Below, piece after piece: positions 28,206-37,357 of a DNA stretch of 64,000 nucleotides. Position 1 is the stretch's first letter. Each line of letters begins with the position of its first letter. The notes below the pieces were generated by a model. The model was not told where the DNA came from. It did no database searches and saw only the letters and a list, made by a program, of their open reading frames with translations. Made by a program: the position numbers and the translations under genes. The stretch is from Calothrix sp. NIES-3974 (GTDB lineage Bacteria; Cyanobacteriota; Cyanobacteriia; Cyanobacteriales; Nostocaceae), in NCBI RefSeq assembly GCF_002368395.1, contig NZ_AP018254.1, positions 806,001-870,000 of the forward strand, read 5' to 3'.

Positions 28206-29609
28206 CTACAAACCAGTAATAATCGTTTGGGCTAATTCGTCTATAGGAACTTGAATTTGGGTACGGGTACGAATATCTTTCAATCCCGCAATATTATTAG
28301 CAGCTTCGTTACTACCAATGACGACACAAAAGGGGATTTGTTGTTTTTCCGCTTGTTGGAATTGTTTACCCAGGGGACGGGTTTCAAAGTTAGTAATTAC
28401 ATTTAAACCCTGTTTTCGTAATTGTTGGGAAACCCGTAGATAAACTGACATTAAATCAGCTTCGAGATTTAGTACCATCACCTGCGCAGGGGTGGGAGGT
28501 AGGGGTTTGAGAATATCAGCTTTGAGGAGACGACTGATTAACCGGGTTAAGCCGATGGAAATTCCGACCCCTGGCATTTTTTCACCGAGGAAAATGCCGA
28601 CTAGTTCTTCGTATCTACCTCCGGAACAAATACTTCCCAGGGATTCATGACCAATAAGGGTGGTTTCATACACTGTGCCCGTGTAGTAATTTAATCCACG
28701 TGCAATTGATAAGTCAATACAGAAACGATTTTCTGGAACCCCTAAATCCTGTACTCCTTTAATGACAGTAGTTAATTCTTCTACTCCGAGTTGAAATATT
28801 TCAGCTTGGGGTATTGTCTGGGCTAAGTGTTGCAATTTATCCAACATTTCTGTGGTACTGCCATTAATTTGAATAAACTCGATTATTCGCTGGCTATTTT
28901 CTGCGGACATCCCGATTTTTTCCAGCTCCGACTTAACTTTTTTCTCCCCAACTTTTTCCAGGGTGTCAATAATATTAATACAGGTTTTAATATCCTGATC
29001 TGCTACTCCTACTGATTGGAAAAATCCGGTGAGAATTTTACGATTATTGATACGAATTTTAAATTCACCGATGTTAATTGCTGTGAAAATTTCGGTGATA
29101 ATTGCTGGCATTTGGGCATCATATAATAAACTTAATTCCTTGCGACCAATCACGTCGATATCGCATTGACGAAATTGGCGAAATCTGCCATCTTTTGCCC
29201 TTTCCCCACGGAATACCATGTCCATTTGGTAGCGAGCAAAGGGAAATGTTAAATTATTTAAATTGCGAGCAATATAGGCAGCAAGGGGAACAGTTTGGTC
29301 GAATTTTAAGGCTCTTGCTTCTGTCCCGCTATCATCATGTTTTTTATCTTTTTCCGCTTCATCTTTTTCCGCTTGACGAGTTGGAGGTAAAATTGGGCTG
29401 AGTCCGTAAATAATATTATCCCCCTGATTACCTTTAGCTTGTAAAACTTCTAAACGTTCTACAGCAGGTGTTTCTATGGGTGTAAATCCATAGCTTTCGT
29501 AGACTTTGCGAATTGTATCGAGTAAATATACTTCTAAACGCTTTTCGGTGGGAAGAAATTCAGGAAAGCCACTAGGTGTAGAGTAATTAACTTTTTCGTT
29601 TTTAGACAT
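28206..29609 (-). CDS. hisS: Histidyl-tRNA synthetase
   Basis: The start is ATG at 29609 (MSKNEKVNYSTPSGFPEFLP), giving 467 residues; the longer open frame to 29726 only translates AAATCC repeats. Class II motifs: TIRKVYESYGFTPIETPAVE, motif 2 YQMDMVFRGERAKDGRFRQF, histidine-specific ARGLNYYTGTVYE, and motif 3 GVGISIGLTRLISRL. The C-terminal anticodon domain follows (VMVLNLEADLMSVYLRVSQQ). A charged insert of about 17 residues (KDEAEKDKKHDD) in the early catalytic domain is unusual and looks added. Confidence 0.95.
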   Translation of the reverse strand: MSKNEKVNYSTPSGFPEFLPTEKRLEVYLLDTIRKVYESYGFTPIETPAVERLEVLQAKGNQGDNIIYGLSPILPPTRQAEKDEAEKDKKHDDSGTEARALKFDQTVPLAAYIARNLNNLTFPFARYQMDMVFRGERAKDGRFRQFRQCDIDVIGRKELSLLYDAQMPAIITEIFTAINIGEFKIRINNRKILTGFFQSVGVADQDIKTCINIIDTLEKVGEKKVKSELEKIGMSAENSQRIIEFIQINGSTTEMLDKLQHLAQTIPQAEIFQLGVEELTTVIKGVQDLGVPENRFCIDLSIARGLNYYTGTVYETTLIGHESLGSICSGGRYEELVGIFLGEKMPGVGISIGLTRLISRLLKADILKPLPPTPAQVMVLNLEADLMSVYLRVSQQLRKQGLNVITNFETRPLGKQFQQAEKQQIPFCVVIGSNEAANNIAGLKDIRTRTQIQVPIDELAQTIITGL

Positions 29610-29639
29610 GAATGGGTTGAGAATACAGAATACGGTCGT

Positions 29640-29795
29640 CAGGAGATAAGTTATACTTCCAAATCCAAAATCCAAAATCCAAAATCGAATAATCCAAAAT
29701 CCAAAATTTAAAATCGAATAATCCAATATCCATAGTAGAGACGACCCGACGGGTCGTCTCTACGGTAATCCAAAATCCAAAATCTAAAAATCGAA
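29640..29795. repeat. AAATCCAAAATCC repeat tract with palindrome
   Basis: Units of the type CAAAATCCAAAATC and GAATAATC repeat through the spacer between hisS and the aldehyde dehydrogenase gene. They are interrupted by GTAGAGACGACCCGACGGGT (start of the palindrome at 29735-29763). Similar units lie at 9640-9675, 27534-27556 and 56904-56918. Confidence 0.75.
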
Positions 29796-31205
29796 TCATC
29801 CTAACCACCAGGGACTGGGAATGGATTTGGTTTTTCGGAAGATGGATTGCGATCGCAAAAATTTACTAAATATATTTGTACTGTAAACCGTTTGACCATT
29901 ACCAGAAAATTTCCAGGGTTGGCGTTCACCTGTAAATATATGCTGGGTAGTGAGGACATCATTGATGAGGATAGTGCCAAATTCTAATTTTGGGGCTAAT
30001 TCCATTGCGGTGGTTTCTGTATCGGCAAAAATACTTGCAACCCGTCCATAAACGGAATCATTGGCGAAGTTAATAGCTGCTTCGGGGTTAGCGATTGCAA
30101 TTACTGGCATAATGGGTGCAAGGGTTTCCGTGGTCAAAATATCCATTGTGGGGTTAACTTGGGTGATGACGGTGGGAGGACACCATAATCCCCCATCTAG
30201 TTTTTTGAGTTCTGCACCACAATGGATCATCGCTCCTTGACTTTGGGCTTGTTCTAGTTGTTTAGTGATAATTTGGGCTTGTTTGTAGTTAATTATCGGA
30301 CCTAAATGTCCCGTTTCTAGATCCAGATTTGTGAATTGGAGTTGATTGGCTTTGGCTACGAGTTGGTGATAAAACTCATCAAAAATCGTTTCGGCTACGT
30401 AAATCCGGGAGATAGCATCACAGGATTGTCCCGCATTAAAACATGCTCCCGTTAAAATTGCCGAAGTTGCTAAATCAATATCCGCCGATTCTAGAACAAT
30501 AGCCGGATTTTTTCCCCCTAACTCCAAATAGGCTGGAATAAACTGGGCTGCGGCTATTTCCGCAACAACTCTCCCCACATCTAGACTACCAGTAAAACAG
30601 ACCAAATCAATTGATTCTAGTAAAGCCGCTCCAGTTTTGCCATCCCCCTCCACAAATGTCAGTACATCCCGCAAAATCGGAACATTATTTAATGCATTGG
30701 TCAAAGGAGCAATAAATCGGGGAGTGAGTTCGCTCGGTTTGACCACAACGGCACAGCCAGCGATTAAAGCCGGAATCGCCTCGATAGTAGCCAGTAACAA
30801 TGGAAACGTATAGGGGCTAATAATCCCGACTAACTGGTAAGGTGTGGCAGTTTGCCAGAGATGGATATAACTAATAGTAGTATTTAAATCGCGATCGCGG
30901 ATTAATTTATAGGCCAGTTGACAACAACGGTCAATATTAGCAATTAGGGTATCCACCTCCCATGTCGATAAAGCCAACCGACCCGTATCCGCTACCACCG
31001 CATCAATTAATTGGGGACGAACTTCAGTTAATGCCGCTTGAAATGCCTGGATAATTTCTATTCGCCCTTCTAAACCCAAACTTTGCCACTGCAATTGACC
31101 CCGACGTAGGCGATTACACTTTTGTGCCAACAACTTCGGGGGTGGGGGAATAATCACGTAATCTAATTTACCCGTGCGGGGATTGCGAACTTCGATGGGT
31201 GACAC
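29796..31205 (-). CDS. Aldehyde dehydrogenase family protein
   Basis: The 469-residue protein shows NAD(P)-dependent aldehyde dehydrogenase motifs: VGIISPYTFPLLLATIEAIP, VVKPSELTPRF, FTGSLDVGRVVAE, the glutamate motif LELGGKNPAIVLESAD and the catalytic cysteine in FNAGQSCDAISRIYV. The start is GTG at 31205, three bases after the stop of the DUF2237 gene, so the two are cotranscribed and coupled. Substrate cannot be told; the short N-terminus (IPPPPKLLAQK) fits the betaine/succinate-semialdehyde-like group loosely. Confidence 0.88.
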   Translation of the reverse strand: MSPIEVRNPRTGKLDYVIIPPPPKLLAQKCNRLRRGQLQWQSLGLEGRIEIIQAFQAALTEVRPQLIDAVVADTGRLALSTWEVDTLIANIDRCCQLAYKLIRDRDLNTTISYIHLWQTATPYQLVGIISPYTFPLLLATIEAIPALIAGCAVVVKPSELTPRFIAPLTNALNNVPILRDVLTFVEGDGKTGAALLESIDLVCFTGSLDVGRVVAEIAAAQFIPAYLELGGKNPAIVLESADIDLATSAILTGACFNAGQSCDAISRIYVAETIFDEFYHQLVAKANQLQFTNLDLETGHLGPIINYKQAQIITKQLEQAQSQGAMIHCGAELKKLDGGLWCPPTVITQVNPTMDILTTETLAPIMPVIAIANPEAAINFANDSVYGRVASIFADTETTAMELAPKLEFGTILINDVLTTQHIFTGERQPWKFSGNGQTVYSTNIFSKFLRSQSIFRKTKSIPSPWWLG

Positions 31206-31208
31206 TAC

Positions 31209-31580
31209 CTAAGCCAAATCAACACTATGCTCTTTCAATACTTCTAAACTTACTACTTTTAAGGCCGCTTCGTGGGTCGCAGCCAAATTAATCGGTGGAG
31301 CAACCCCTGCATCCAGTGCTTCCTTCCAGCGAGAAGCACACAAACACCACCGATCCCCTGGTTTTAAACCGGGAAAATCGTACATCGGCATTGGCGTACT
31401 CAAATCGTTTCCCCTAGCTTTGGTAAATTCTAAAAACTCCTGTGTCACCTGAGCGCAAACCACATGGGAACCAAAATCCTGCGCTCCAGTTTCACACATG
31501 CCATTACGATAAAACCCCGTCATCGGGGAGGTACAGCAAATTTCTAGCTTTTGACCCAAAACATTTTTCGCTTCTGTCAT
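31209..31580 (-). CDS. DUF2237 protein
   Basis: The 123-residue protein has the family hallmarks GQKLEICCTSPMTGFYRNGM, DFGSHVVCAQVT and FPGLKPGDRWCLCASRW, with the conserved cysteines. The family is widespread and uncharacterised. Only three bases separate it from the aldehyde dehydrogenase gene downstream, so a shared role in aldehyde or redox metabolism is plausible, which is inference. Confidence 0.9.
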   Translation of the reverse strand: MTEAKNVLGQKLEICCTSPMTGFYRNGMCETGAQDFGSHVVCAQVTQEFLEFTKARGNDLSTPMPMYDFPGLKPGDRWCLCASRWKEALDAGVAPPINLAATHEAALKVVSLEVLKEHSVDLA

Positions 31581-31695
31581 CGCTTCTCTCCAAATCCAAT
31601 CAATATCCAGGATACAGGATAGGGGAGACGGTCGTCAGGAGACAGAGTATAAGAGAACGTGAGCGAAAAACTAATCCGATGACACTCAAACCAAA

Positions 31696-32409
31696 ATGTT
31701 TAAACTTGCTGAAGTCGCGATCGCAGCCATTGCCTCCTTTGTTGCTACGACCCTCGATGATATTATCGTCCTGATGGTTTTCTTCGCCCAAGTCAATAAC
31801 CCTAGTCTCAGTTCCCATTTAAAACGTAGACATATAATTATCGGTCAATATCTCGGCTTTTTCAGCCTAATTATCGCGAGTTTACCTGGGTTTTTTGGTG
31901 GTTTAATTATCGAGAAAAAGTGGATTGGTATCCTGGGATTTATTCCGATTGTTATCGGTATTAAACAACTCATCAATAATCTCCAGCATCAAAGCAATGA
32001 AAATGAAATTCAGGGAGTGTCGGTGCAATTGAATTCCGTTATCGATGATGACACCAATCAGACATCACCCAAGATAGGCAAGCGTTCCCTGATGTCACTG
32101 TTTGCGATTATGATTTCACCCCAAACCTATAAAGTTGCCACAGTTGCCTTTGCCAATGGCGGAGATAACATCGGCATTTACGTGCCCCTATTTGCCAGTA
32201 GGAATATTATTGGGTTGGCGATAACCTTGGGTATTTTTTTCGTCATGCTGGGGATGTGGATTTATATTGCTAATCAACTTGCCCAACATCCAGCGATCGC
32301 TCCTATTTTAAGCCGTCGTGGTCATCAAATCATCCCTTTTGTTTTAATCGCTTTGGGAATTTTTATTTTGACTGAGAGCAAGACATATAAATTAATATTT
32401 CCCGCTTAA
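31696..32409 (+). CDS. CadD-like membrane transporter
   Basis: The 237-residue protein has about six membrane spans. The opening ASFVATTLDDIIVLMVFFAQ with its conserved TxxDD and the later KVATVAFANGGDNIGIYVPL (Asn-Gly-Gly-Asp-Asn) are typical of the cadmium-resistance transporter CadD within the LysE superfamily. These export cations such as Cd2+ or, in relatives, amines. The substrate here is unproved. It is divergent from the DUF2237 gene. Confidence 0.85.
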   Translation: MFKLAEVAIAAIASFVATTLDDIIVLMVFFAQVNNPSLSSHLKRRHIIIGQYLGFFSLIIASLPGFFGGLIIEKKWIGILGFIPIVIGIKQLINNLQHQSNENEIQGVSVQLNSVIDDDTNQTSPKIGKRSLMSLFAIMISPQTYKVATVAFANGGDNIGIYVPLFASRNIIGLAITLGIFFVMLGMWIYIANQLAQHPAIAPILSRRGHQIIPFVLIALGIFILTESKTYKLIFPA

Positions 32410-32720
32410 TATCGCAATCCTAATCAAATATTGAACAAGGCTAAGTACAGTTTATTTCTACTCCCTCTTCCCTACACCCTAACCTCAACAGATAGGACTT
32501 CACCAGGCTGATGCCAAAAAAATCAAAAAAGATTACTATAGCAATCCAATTTAAGTAGTGAAAAATAGCGTGCCGTTGACTGATGACTGGTGACTGTTAA
32601 CCTTCAAGCCTTAGCAACCCTACATGTAAGATTGCACAAACTATTTAGGACTTATTTAGGACTGCGGTATATTTTTTCAAACATTTCCTTCCCACTAAAA
32701 TTTAGATTACACTTAAAGAT
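32410..32720. other. Spacer between the CadD-like gene and rnpB
   Basis: Holds the MITE-like repeat at 32537-32672 and a CTACTCCCTCTTCCC run. The 50 bases before rnpB must carry its promoter; no clear -35/-10 pair is visible. Confidence 0.5.
32537..32672 (+). mobile_element. 136-base MITE-like repeat, copy 1
   Basis: Starts TATAGCAATCCAATTTAAG and ends TTTAGGACTGCGGTATAT, with weak inverted ends. The middle has GTGAAAAATAGC, GACTGATGACTGGTGACTG and ACATGTAAGATTGCACAAA. A second copy at 63710-63843 keeps the same order. No coding capacity. Confidence 0.65.
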
Positions 32721-33166
32721 GGGAAAGAGTAGGCGAGGCAGTTACAAGTAGGTACGCGTTACTTACTTGAGGAAAGTCCGGGCATCCGAAAGACCAAACT
32801 TGCTAGGTAACGCCTAGTGCGCGTGAGCGTGAGGATAGTGCCACAGAAAAATACCGCCAAAAAGGGAATAGGGAATAGGGAATAGGGAATAGGTAAAAAC
32901 CCACTCACTATTCACTACTCACTACTCACTATTTTGGTAAGGGTGCAAAGGTGCGGTAAGAGCGCACCAGCAACATCGAGAGGTGTTGGCTCGGTAAACC
33001 CCGGTTGGATGCAAGGCTAGGGACTATGGTTGGTCTTTTTCCAGTTCCGTAAATTAAGCCGCTAGAGGCGTTTGGTGACAAACGTTCGAGATAGATTACT
33101 GCCTGCAAGTATCTTTTTGGGATGATGCTTGCAAACAGAACCCGGCTTATGTCCGACTCTTTCTCT
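32721..33166 (+). ncRNA. rnpB: RNase P RNA
   Basis: The conserved blocks of bacterial type A RNase P RNA are all present in order: AAAGAGTAGGCGAGGC at the 5' end, GAGGAAAGTCCGGGC, the AAGGGTGCAAAGGTGCGGTAAGAGCGCACC region (32938 on), GGTAAACCCCGG, and ACAGAACCCGGCTTATG with the closing GACTCTTTC that pairs with the 5' AAAGAGT. It is the catalytic RNA for tRNA 5' maturation. Heptamer repeats (GGGAATA and ACTCACT types) enlarge a peripheral helix at 32864-32932, as known in heterocystous cyanobacteria. Confidence 0.95.
32864..32932 (+). repeat. STRR heptamer arrays inside rnpB
   Basis: Four GGGAATA units run from 32864, followed by a second array of CACTA(T/C)T/CACTACT units to 32932. They sit in the peripheral P12-like arm of the RNA. 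Copy number differs among strains in this gene, so the site may be useful for strain typing. Confidence 0.85.
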
Positions 33167-33655
33167 TTTTTCGAGAAGTCATACCGTTTGACTTTGGTGT
33201 TTATTCCTGACGGGGGGCTTTCGGGAGCAGGGGGAGAAAATGTATCAGATTTTGAGTGAAATTGTATTCGGAAATGGGAGTAGTAGCCCCAAAAATAAAT
33301 AATTTATACCGACACAACCCAAGTATTTGACTACATAAGTTCTGGGGAGTTCTTACTTAGTGGCTTTAGCTCCGGAAAAGCTTTACTATAGGGCGCTAAA
33401 CCTATTATTTCTCACAAGGGAGTGATAAGCCTTGAGTAATGGTTAATTTTCCTACTACTCCCTACTCACTGAAAGCTTTAGGAGTTTGTGAGAAATCCGG
33501 GTAAAGTGCTACTAGGTGCCTTTCCTCGCCTATCAAAATTAATGATTTCCCTGGAAGGATGACGCAAAGATGTATTAGACTAAATATTAATCCCTAGGGA
33601 CTTGTTTTTTTTGCTGATTTATGAATTGATTGAATTTGCCATCTACACAAAATAA
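33167..33655. other. Spacer between rnpB and rnc, 489 bases
   Basis: Begins with a T-rich stretch (TCTCTTTTTTC) that may end rnpB. Holds one copy of the TTTCTCAC repeat (33405-33502). No gene is seen. Confidence 0.55.
33405..33502 (+). repeat. TTTCTCAC...GTGAGAAA dispersed repeat, copy A
   Basis: Ends ATTTCTCACAAGG and TTTGTGAGAAATCC are inverted to each other. Inside: GCCTTGAGTAATGGTTAATT and a CTACTCCCTACTC run. Confidence 0.65.
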
Positions 33656-34375
33656 ATGTCTCTTGCGTACCCACGCCGTCAACGGCAATTAGAAAGTTTA
33701 ATCAAAAAGTTCGGGTTATCTACGGATGTTGGAATTAACTGGAATTTGCTCGATCGGGCGTTAACCCATCCGACTGCTTCGGATGCTGAGAATTATGAGC
33801 AGTTGGAGTTTGTCGGTGATGCGGTGGTGCGCTTAGTCGCGGCAATGACTTTATGGGAGCATTTTCCCCAGTGTTCGGTTGGCGATTTTGCGGCGATTCG
33901 TTCGGTTTTGGTGAGCGATCGCGTTCTTTCCCAATTGGCTCGTTCCTACGGTTTGGAATTGTATTTGTTGGTAGCTGGAAGTGCGATCGCTGACCGTGCA
34001 GGACAAGATTCCCGTTTGGCTGATGCTTTTGAAGCAGTATTGGGGGCTTTATATTTAAGTAGCAATAATTTGGATTTGATTCGTCCCTGGTTGGAACCGC
34101 GTTTTTGCGAACTCGCTTCTGAAATTCGTCGCGACCCAGCCCGTCTTAATTATAAAGCGGCACTGCAAGAATGGACGCAAGCCGAGCATAAAGTTTTACC
34201 TGAATACAAGGTTGTGGAAATTCAGCATCCCCAAACTAATCATGAACGTTTTTTTGCTGAGGTTTGGCTCCATAATCAAAAGTTAGGGGAAGGTAAGGGT
34301 CGTTCGATTAAAGCCGCAGAGCAGGCGGCAGCTAAAGTAGCTTTTTTAGCTTTAAATCATCAGGGTAATCACTGA
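33656..34375 (+). CDS. rnc: Ribonuclease III
   Basis: The 239-residue enzyme has the catalytic signature EQLEFVGDAVVRLVA, with Glu and Asp for the two metals, and the second acidic set in DAFEAVLGALYLS. A double-stranded RNA-binding domain follows from about 160 (NYKAALQEWTQAEHKVLPEY, GEGKGRSIKAAEQAAAKVAF). It processes rRNA precursors and other double-stranded RNA. The signature has VGDAVV for the more common LGDAVL, a mild variant. Confidence 0.95.
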   Translation: MSLAYPRRQRQLESLIKKFGLSTDVGINWNLLDRALTHPTASDAENYEQLEFVGDAVVRLVAAMTLWEHFPQCSVGDFAAIRSVLVSDRVLSQLARSYGLELYLLVAGSAIADRAGQDSRLADAFEAVLGALYLSSNNLDLIRPWLEPRFCELASEIRRDPARLNYKAALQEWTQAEHKVLPEYKVVEIQHPQTNHERFFAEVWLHNQKLGEGKGRSIKAAEQAAAKVAFLALNHQGNH

Positions 34376-34523
34376 ACTCATTTCCTAGTTTTAATTGTTA
34401 GTTGTTGGGTATGGATAATTAAGGGTGATTAATATCACTTTATTGTTTCATGCCGATGGCAAAAATATTTGTCATATATCCAGAATTCAACAATTTTTAA
34501 CAATTAATCGATCAACAATAGAA

Positions 34524-35564
34524 ATGAAAAAACCAATTAGAACAGCCATCATTGGTGTGGGACGCTGGGGTGTCAACTGGTTGCGGATTTTTAAGGAACA
34601 TCCAGATACCCAGGTGGTTGCAGTTGTCGATCCGGAAACTGAACGTTTGGCGAATGTGAAACGCTTGTATCATCTCGATGATGATGTATTGTTAACTGAG
34701 CGATGGCAAGAATTACAACATTTACCAAATCTGGATGCAGTAGTAATTGCAACACCAGCAGTCACCCATTATGGTTTAATTACTGATGCACTGCGATGGG
34801 GATATCATGTGTTGGCGGAAAAACCGTTAACTTTAGACCCTGATGAATGTCGAGAGTTATGTCAGCTAGCGGAACAACAAAATTTAATCTTGATGGTTGA
34901 CCATACTTACCTATTCAATCCAGCAGTGGAACGGGGGGAGGAGGTCGTACGGAGTGGAAAATTGGGTGATTTGCGCTACGGATATGCAACTCGCACCCAT
35001 TTAGGACCAGTGCGTCAGGATGTGGACGCAATGTGGGATTTAGCGATTCACGACATCGCCATTTTCAATGCATGGTTAGGTGAATTTCCCCAGCAAGTTC
35101 AAGCTACGGGTAAGGTTTGGTTACAACCCCAGGAAAGGGAGGGAAATTCTGGTGGACTTGCAGACATGGTGTGGGCTAATTTGTTTTATCCCAGTGGTTT
35201 TCAAGCTTGCATTCACCTGTGCTGGTTAAATAACGATAAACAACGTCGTTTAGGGGTTGTTGGGAGTCAGGGAACGCTGATATTTGACGAATTATCCCCC
35301 TCCCCGTTGATGTTATACCAGGGTGAATTGGAAGTCCGTCAAAATTGCTTTATTCCCACCAATATTCAGCAAGAGCAACTAGATTTTCCCCCACAGGAAC
35401 CCTTAAAACAAGTATGCGATCGCTTTGTAAAATCAATTCACACCCACACCCCTCCAGACATTTCTTCCGGTTGGGTGGGAGCAAATTTAGTGGAGGTTTT
35501 AGCTAGTTTAAGCGAATCCCTCCATCATCAGGGTATTCCAGTTGCGGTTAATCCAAGAATCTAG
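34524..35564 (+). CDS. Gfo/Idh/MocA-family oxidoreductase
   Basis: The start is ATG 34524 (MKKPIRTAIIGVGRWGVNWL); an in-frame GTG at 34425 would add 33 unconserved residues. The 346-residue protein has a Rossmann NAD(P) site (IGVGRWG), AVVIATPAVTHYGL, the catalytic-type HVLAEKPLTLDPDEC with Lys, and DLAIHDIAIFNAWLG with the HxxD-like pair. Such enzymes oxidise or reduce sugars and related alcohols. The substrate is unknown. It follows rnc on the same strand. Confidence 0.9.
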   Translation: MKKPIRTAIIGVGRWGVNWLRIFKEHPDTQVVAVVDPETERLANVKRLYHLDDDVLLTERWQELQHLPNLDAVVIATPAVTHYGLITDALRWGYHVLAEKPLTLDPDECRELCQLAEQQNLILMVDHTYLFNPAVERGEEVVRSGKLGDLRYGYATRTHLGPVRQDVDAMWDLAIHDIAIFNAWLGEFPQQVQATGKVWLQPQEREGNSGGLADMVWANLFYPSGFQACIHLCWLNNDKQRRLGVVGSQGTLIFDELSPSPLMLYQGELEVRQNCFIPTNIQQEQLDFPPQEPLKQVCDRFVKSIHTHTPPDISSGWVGANLVEVLASLSESLHHQGIPVAVNPRI

Positions 35565-36019
35565 AAGACAGGATACAGTAATTACCCAAAACAAACAATA
35601 TCCATCCTCAAAAACCCGATTTCTGAGGATGAATAATTAACGTGAATTCGACAGATATAAAGAATCCCTCTCCAAAGCTCTTTTTCTTGGGAACAGAGGT
35701 TTTGAAAGAATTGATTCTTGATTGAAAACTACGGATTTTCTGTCCCTCTGGGAAGTCACAGAGGGTTGGGGTGAGGTTCATCGTACTCACGTATTATTAA
35801 CAGGACTTATCCCAGATTTCTCACAAATCCCTCCAACTCCCAGGGAATAGAAAGAAAATTAAGCCGTTACTTGAGGTTTACCGTTCACCTGTGACAAATG
35901 CAGGTTATGTAAGGACAACATAAACACCGTGATTGCGACATTAGGTAGACGCGTAGCGGTTTCTTGCAAAGTAGCAATCCCCAACACCTGATTTCTCCTC
36001 ACGAGCGCGTAAGTCCGAA
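35565..36019. other. Convergent spacer, 455 bases
   Basis: Includes a hairpin-like AAAACCCGATTT segment after the oxidoreductase and a reverse copy of the TTTCTCAC repeat (35811-35904), followed by ACGCGTAGCGG. No gene is seen. Confidence 0.5.
35811..35904 (-). repeat. TTTCTCAC...GTGAGAAA dispersed repeat, copy E
   Basis: Reverse-oriented copy; its body AGAAAGAAAATTAAGCCGTT is nearly the same as in copy F at 9501-9593. Confidence 0.6.
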
Positions 36020-37357
36020 TTAAATTAAAAACCTGACTATCAAGAAAATAGATGCGGCTGTAAGTTGTAACATGGTGATGGGAGCGCCATAGTGCAAAAA
36101 GGTATGAAAGGATATTTTTCGTCCGTGCTGTTCCGCAATTCCCGCAGCAACAATGTTAGATGATGCACCAACTAAGGTTCCGTTTCCACCCAAGGTTGCA
36201 CCAAACATCATGGCATAAAATAAAGGTAGGATTTCCGGAGGATATTGTCCTTGAAAATCTGGTTGCAAAATTACGGATGGCGCTAAACCGATATTGACAA
36301 CGTACTTTTGCAGTAAGGGAACCATTGCGACAACCAGGGGGATATTGGGAATCAGACTTGATAAAATTCCAATAATGAATACTAGGGATAAGGAACCGAG
36401 AAAGATATTTTTGCCGAGAATAAATGCAAGAATCGCTGATAAATTCCCAATGACACCCGTCTTTTCTAGTCCACCAATCAGCACAAAAATACTCATAAAA
36501 AATATGAGTGTACTCCAATCAACGTCACGCAGAATATTATGTACTGTATCTATCTTGCTTTGATGGGATAGTAGTAATGCAAGTGCTGCACCTAACAAAG
36601 CTGATGCTGCTGGAGAAACTTTTAATGGTAGGTATTCACCAAAAGCAAAAAAGAATAACACTAATGCAAAGATGATTCCACCTAATGCGAGAACACGAGG
36701 GTGATTGATGTGTGGATGGGGTAAATAATCGAGGGTTTCTAGTTTGGTTCGCCAAATTTTCCGAAAGAAAATTGGTAATGTGGCTGTAATTACGAAAACC
36801 GCGATCAAACCTCCTAAGCTTAATCGCTGGAGATAATCTAGAAAACTCAAATTGACCGCATCACCAACAATAAATGTGGCTGGATCACCGACAATAGTTA
36901 GTAAACCAGAACTGTTAGCGACTAATACAAGTAAGATTAATAAGGGAATGAAATTGACTCCAATTTCCTCTGCTATTGGGGGAATTAGGGGTGCTAGGAG
37001 CATAACTGTAGTTGCATTTGGCAAAACAGCACAAATTGGCGTGGTTATAGCCACAATTCCTAGGAGTAAACGCCTTCCTTCACCCTTGGCTAGCAAAACC
37101 ATCTGCGTTCCCAGGTAATCAAATATTTTGGTTGGTTCAAAGGCTCTTACTAATACCATCACACCAAAAAATAAAGCCAGTGTTCCATGACTTTTGGCAA
37201 TATACCCGATTGCTTCTGGTAAGGTTAAAATGTTTGTAAACACTAAAATTAAAGCACCTAAGAAGGCAATAATCGTAAAGTGAATCCACTCAGTTGTAAT
37301 TATGATAATTACGCCAACAAATATTAAAACACTAAGTGTTGCTTGCCAATTTTCCAC
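36020..37357 (-). CDS. SLC13/ArsB/NhaD-type ion transporter
   Basis: The 445-residue protein has about 11-12 membrane spans. LPNATTVMLLAPLIPPIAEE, VANSSGLLTIVGDPATFIVG and GATLGGNGTLVGASSNIVAA are the two inverted hairpin signatures of the ArsB/NhaD/SLC13 ion transporter superfamily. Substrates in the group include Na+, arsenite, sulfate and dicarboxylates; sequence alone does not decide. The start is GTG at 37357, with AGAGGT about 5 bases upstream. On the same strand, 480 bases upstream, is a c-di-AMP riboswitch, which suggests a role in ion or osmotic homeostasis. Confidence 0.88.
   Translation of the reverse strand: MENWQATLSVLIFVGVIIIITTEWIHFTIIAFLGALILVFTNILTLPEAIGYIAKSHGTLALFFGVMVLVRAFEPTKIFDYLGTQMVLLAKGEGRRLLLGIVAITTPICAVLPNATTVMLLAPLIPPIAEEIGVNFIPLLILLVLVANSSGLLTIVGDPATFIVGDAVNLSFLDYLQRLSLGGLIAVFVITATLPIFFRKIWRTKLETLDYLPHPHINHPRVLALGGIIFALVLFFFAFGEYLPLKVSPAASALLGAALALLLSHQSKIDTVHNILRDVDWSTLIFFMSIFVLIGGLEKTGVIGNLSAILAFILGKNIFLGSLSLVFIIGILSSLIPNIPLVVAMVPLLQKYVVNIGLAPSVILQPDFQGQYPPEILPLFYAMMFGATLGGNGTLVGASSNIVAAGIAEQHGRKISFHTFLHYGAPITMLQLTAASIFLIVRFLI

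Noticed and set aside
29610-29726. N-terminal extension of hisS
   Set aside because: It translates AATCCAAAATCC repeats into WILDFGF-type residues; the conserved protein begins at MSKNEK (29609).
32864-32932. Possible CRISPR-like tandem array
   Set aside because: The units are 7 bases without spacers and are the known STRR type inside rnpB. No CRISPR array or cas gene is seen in the window.
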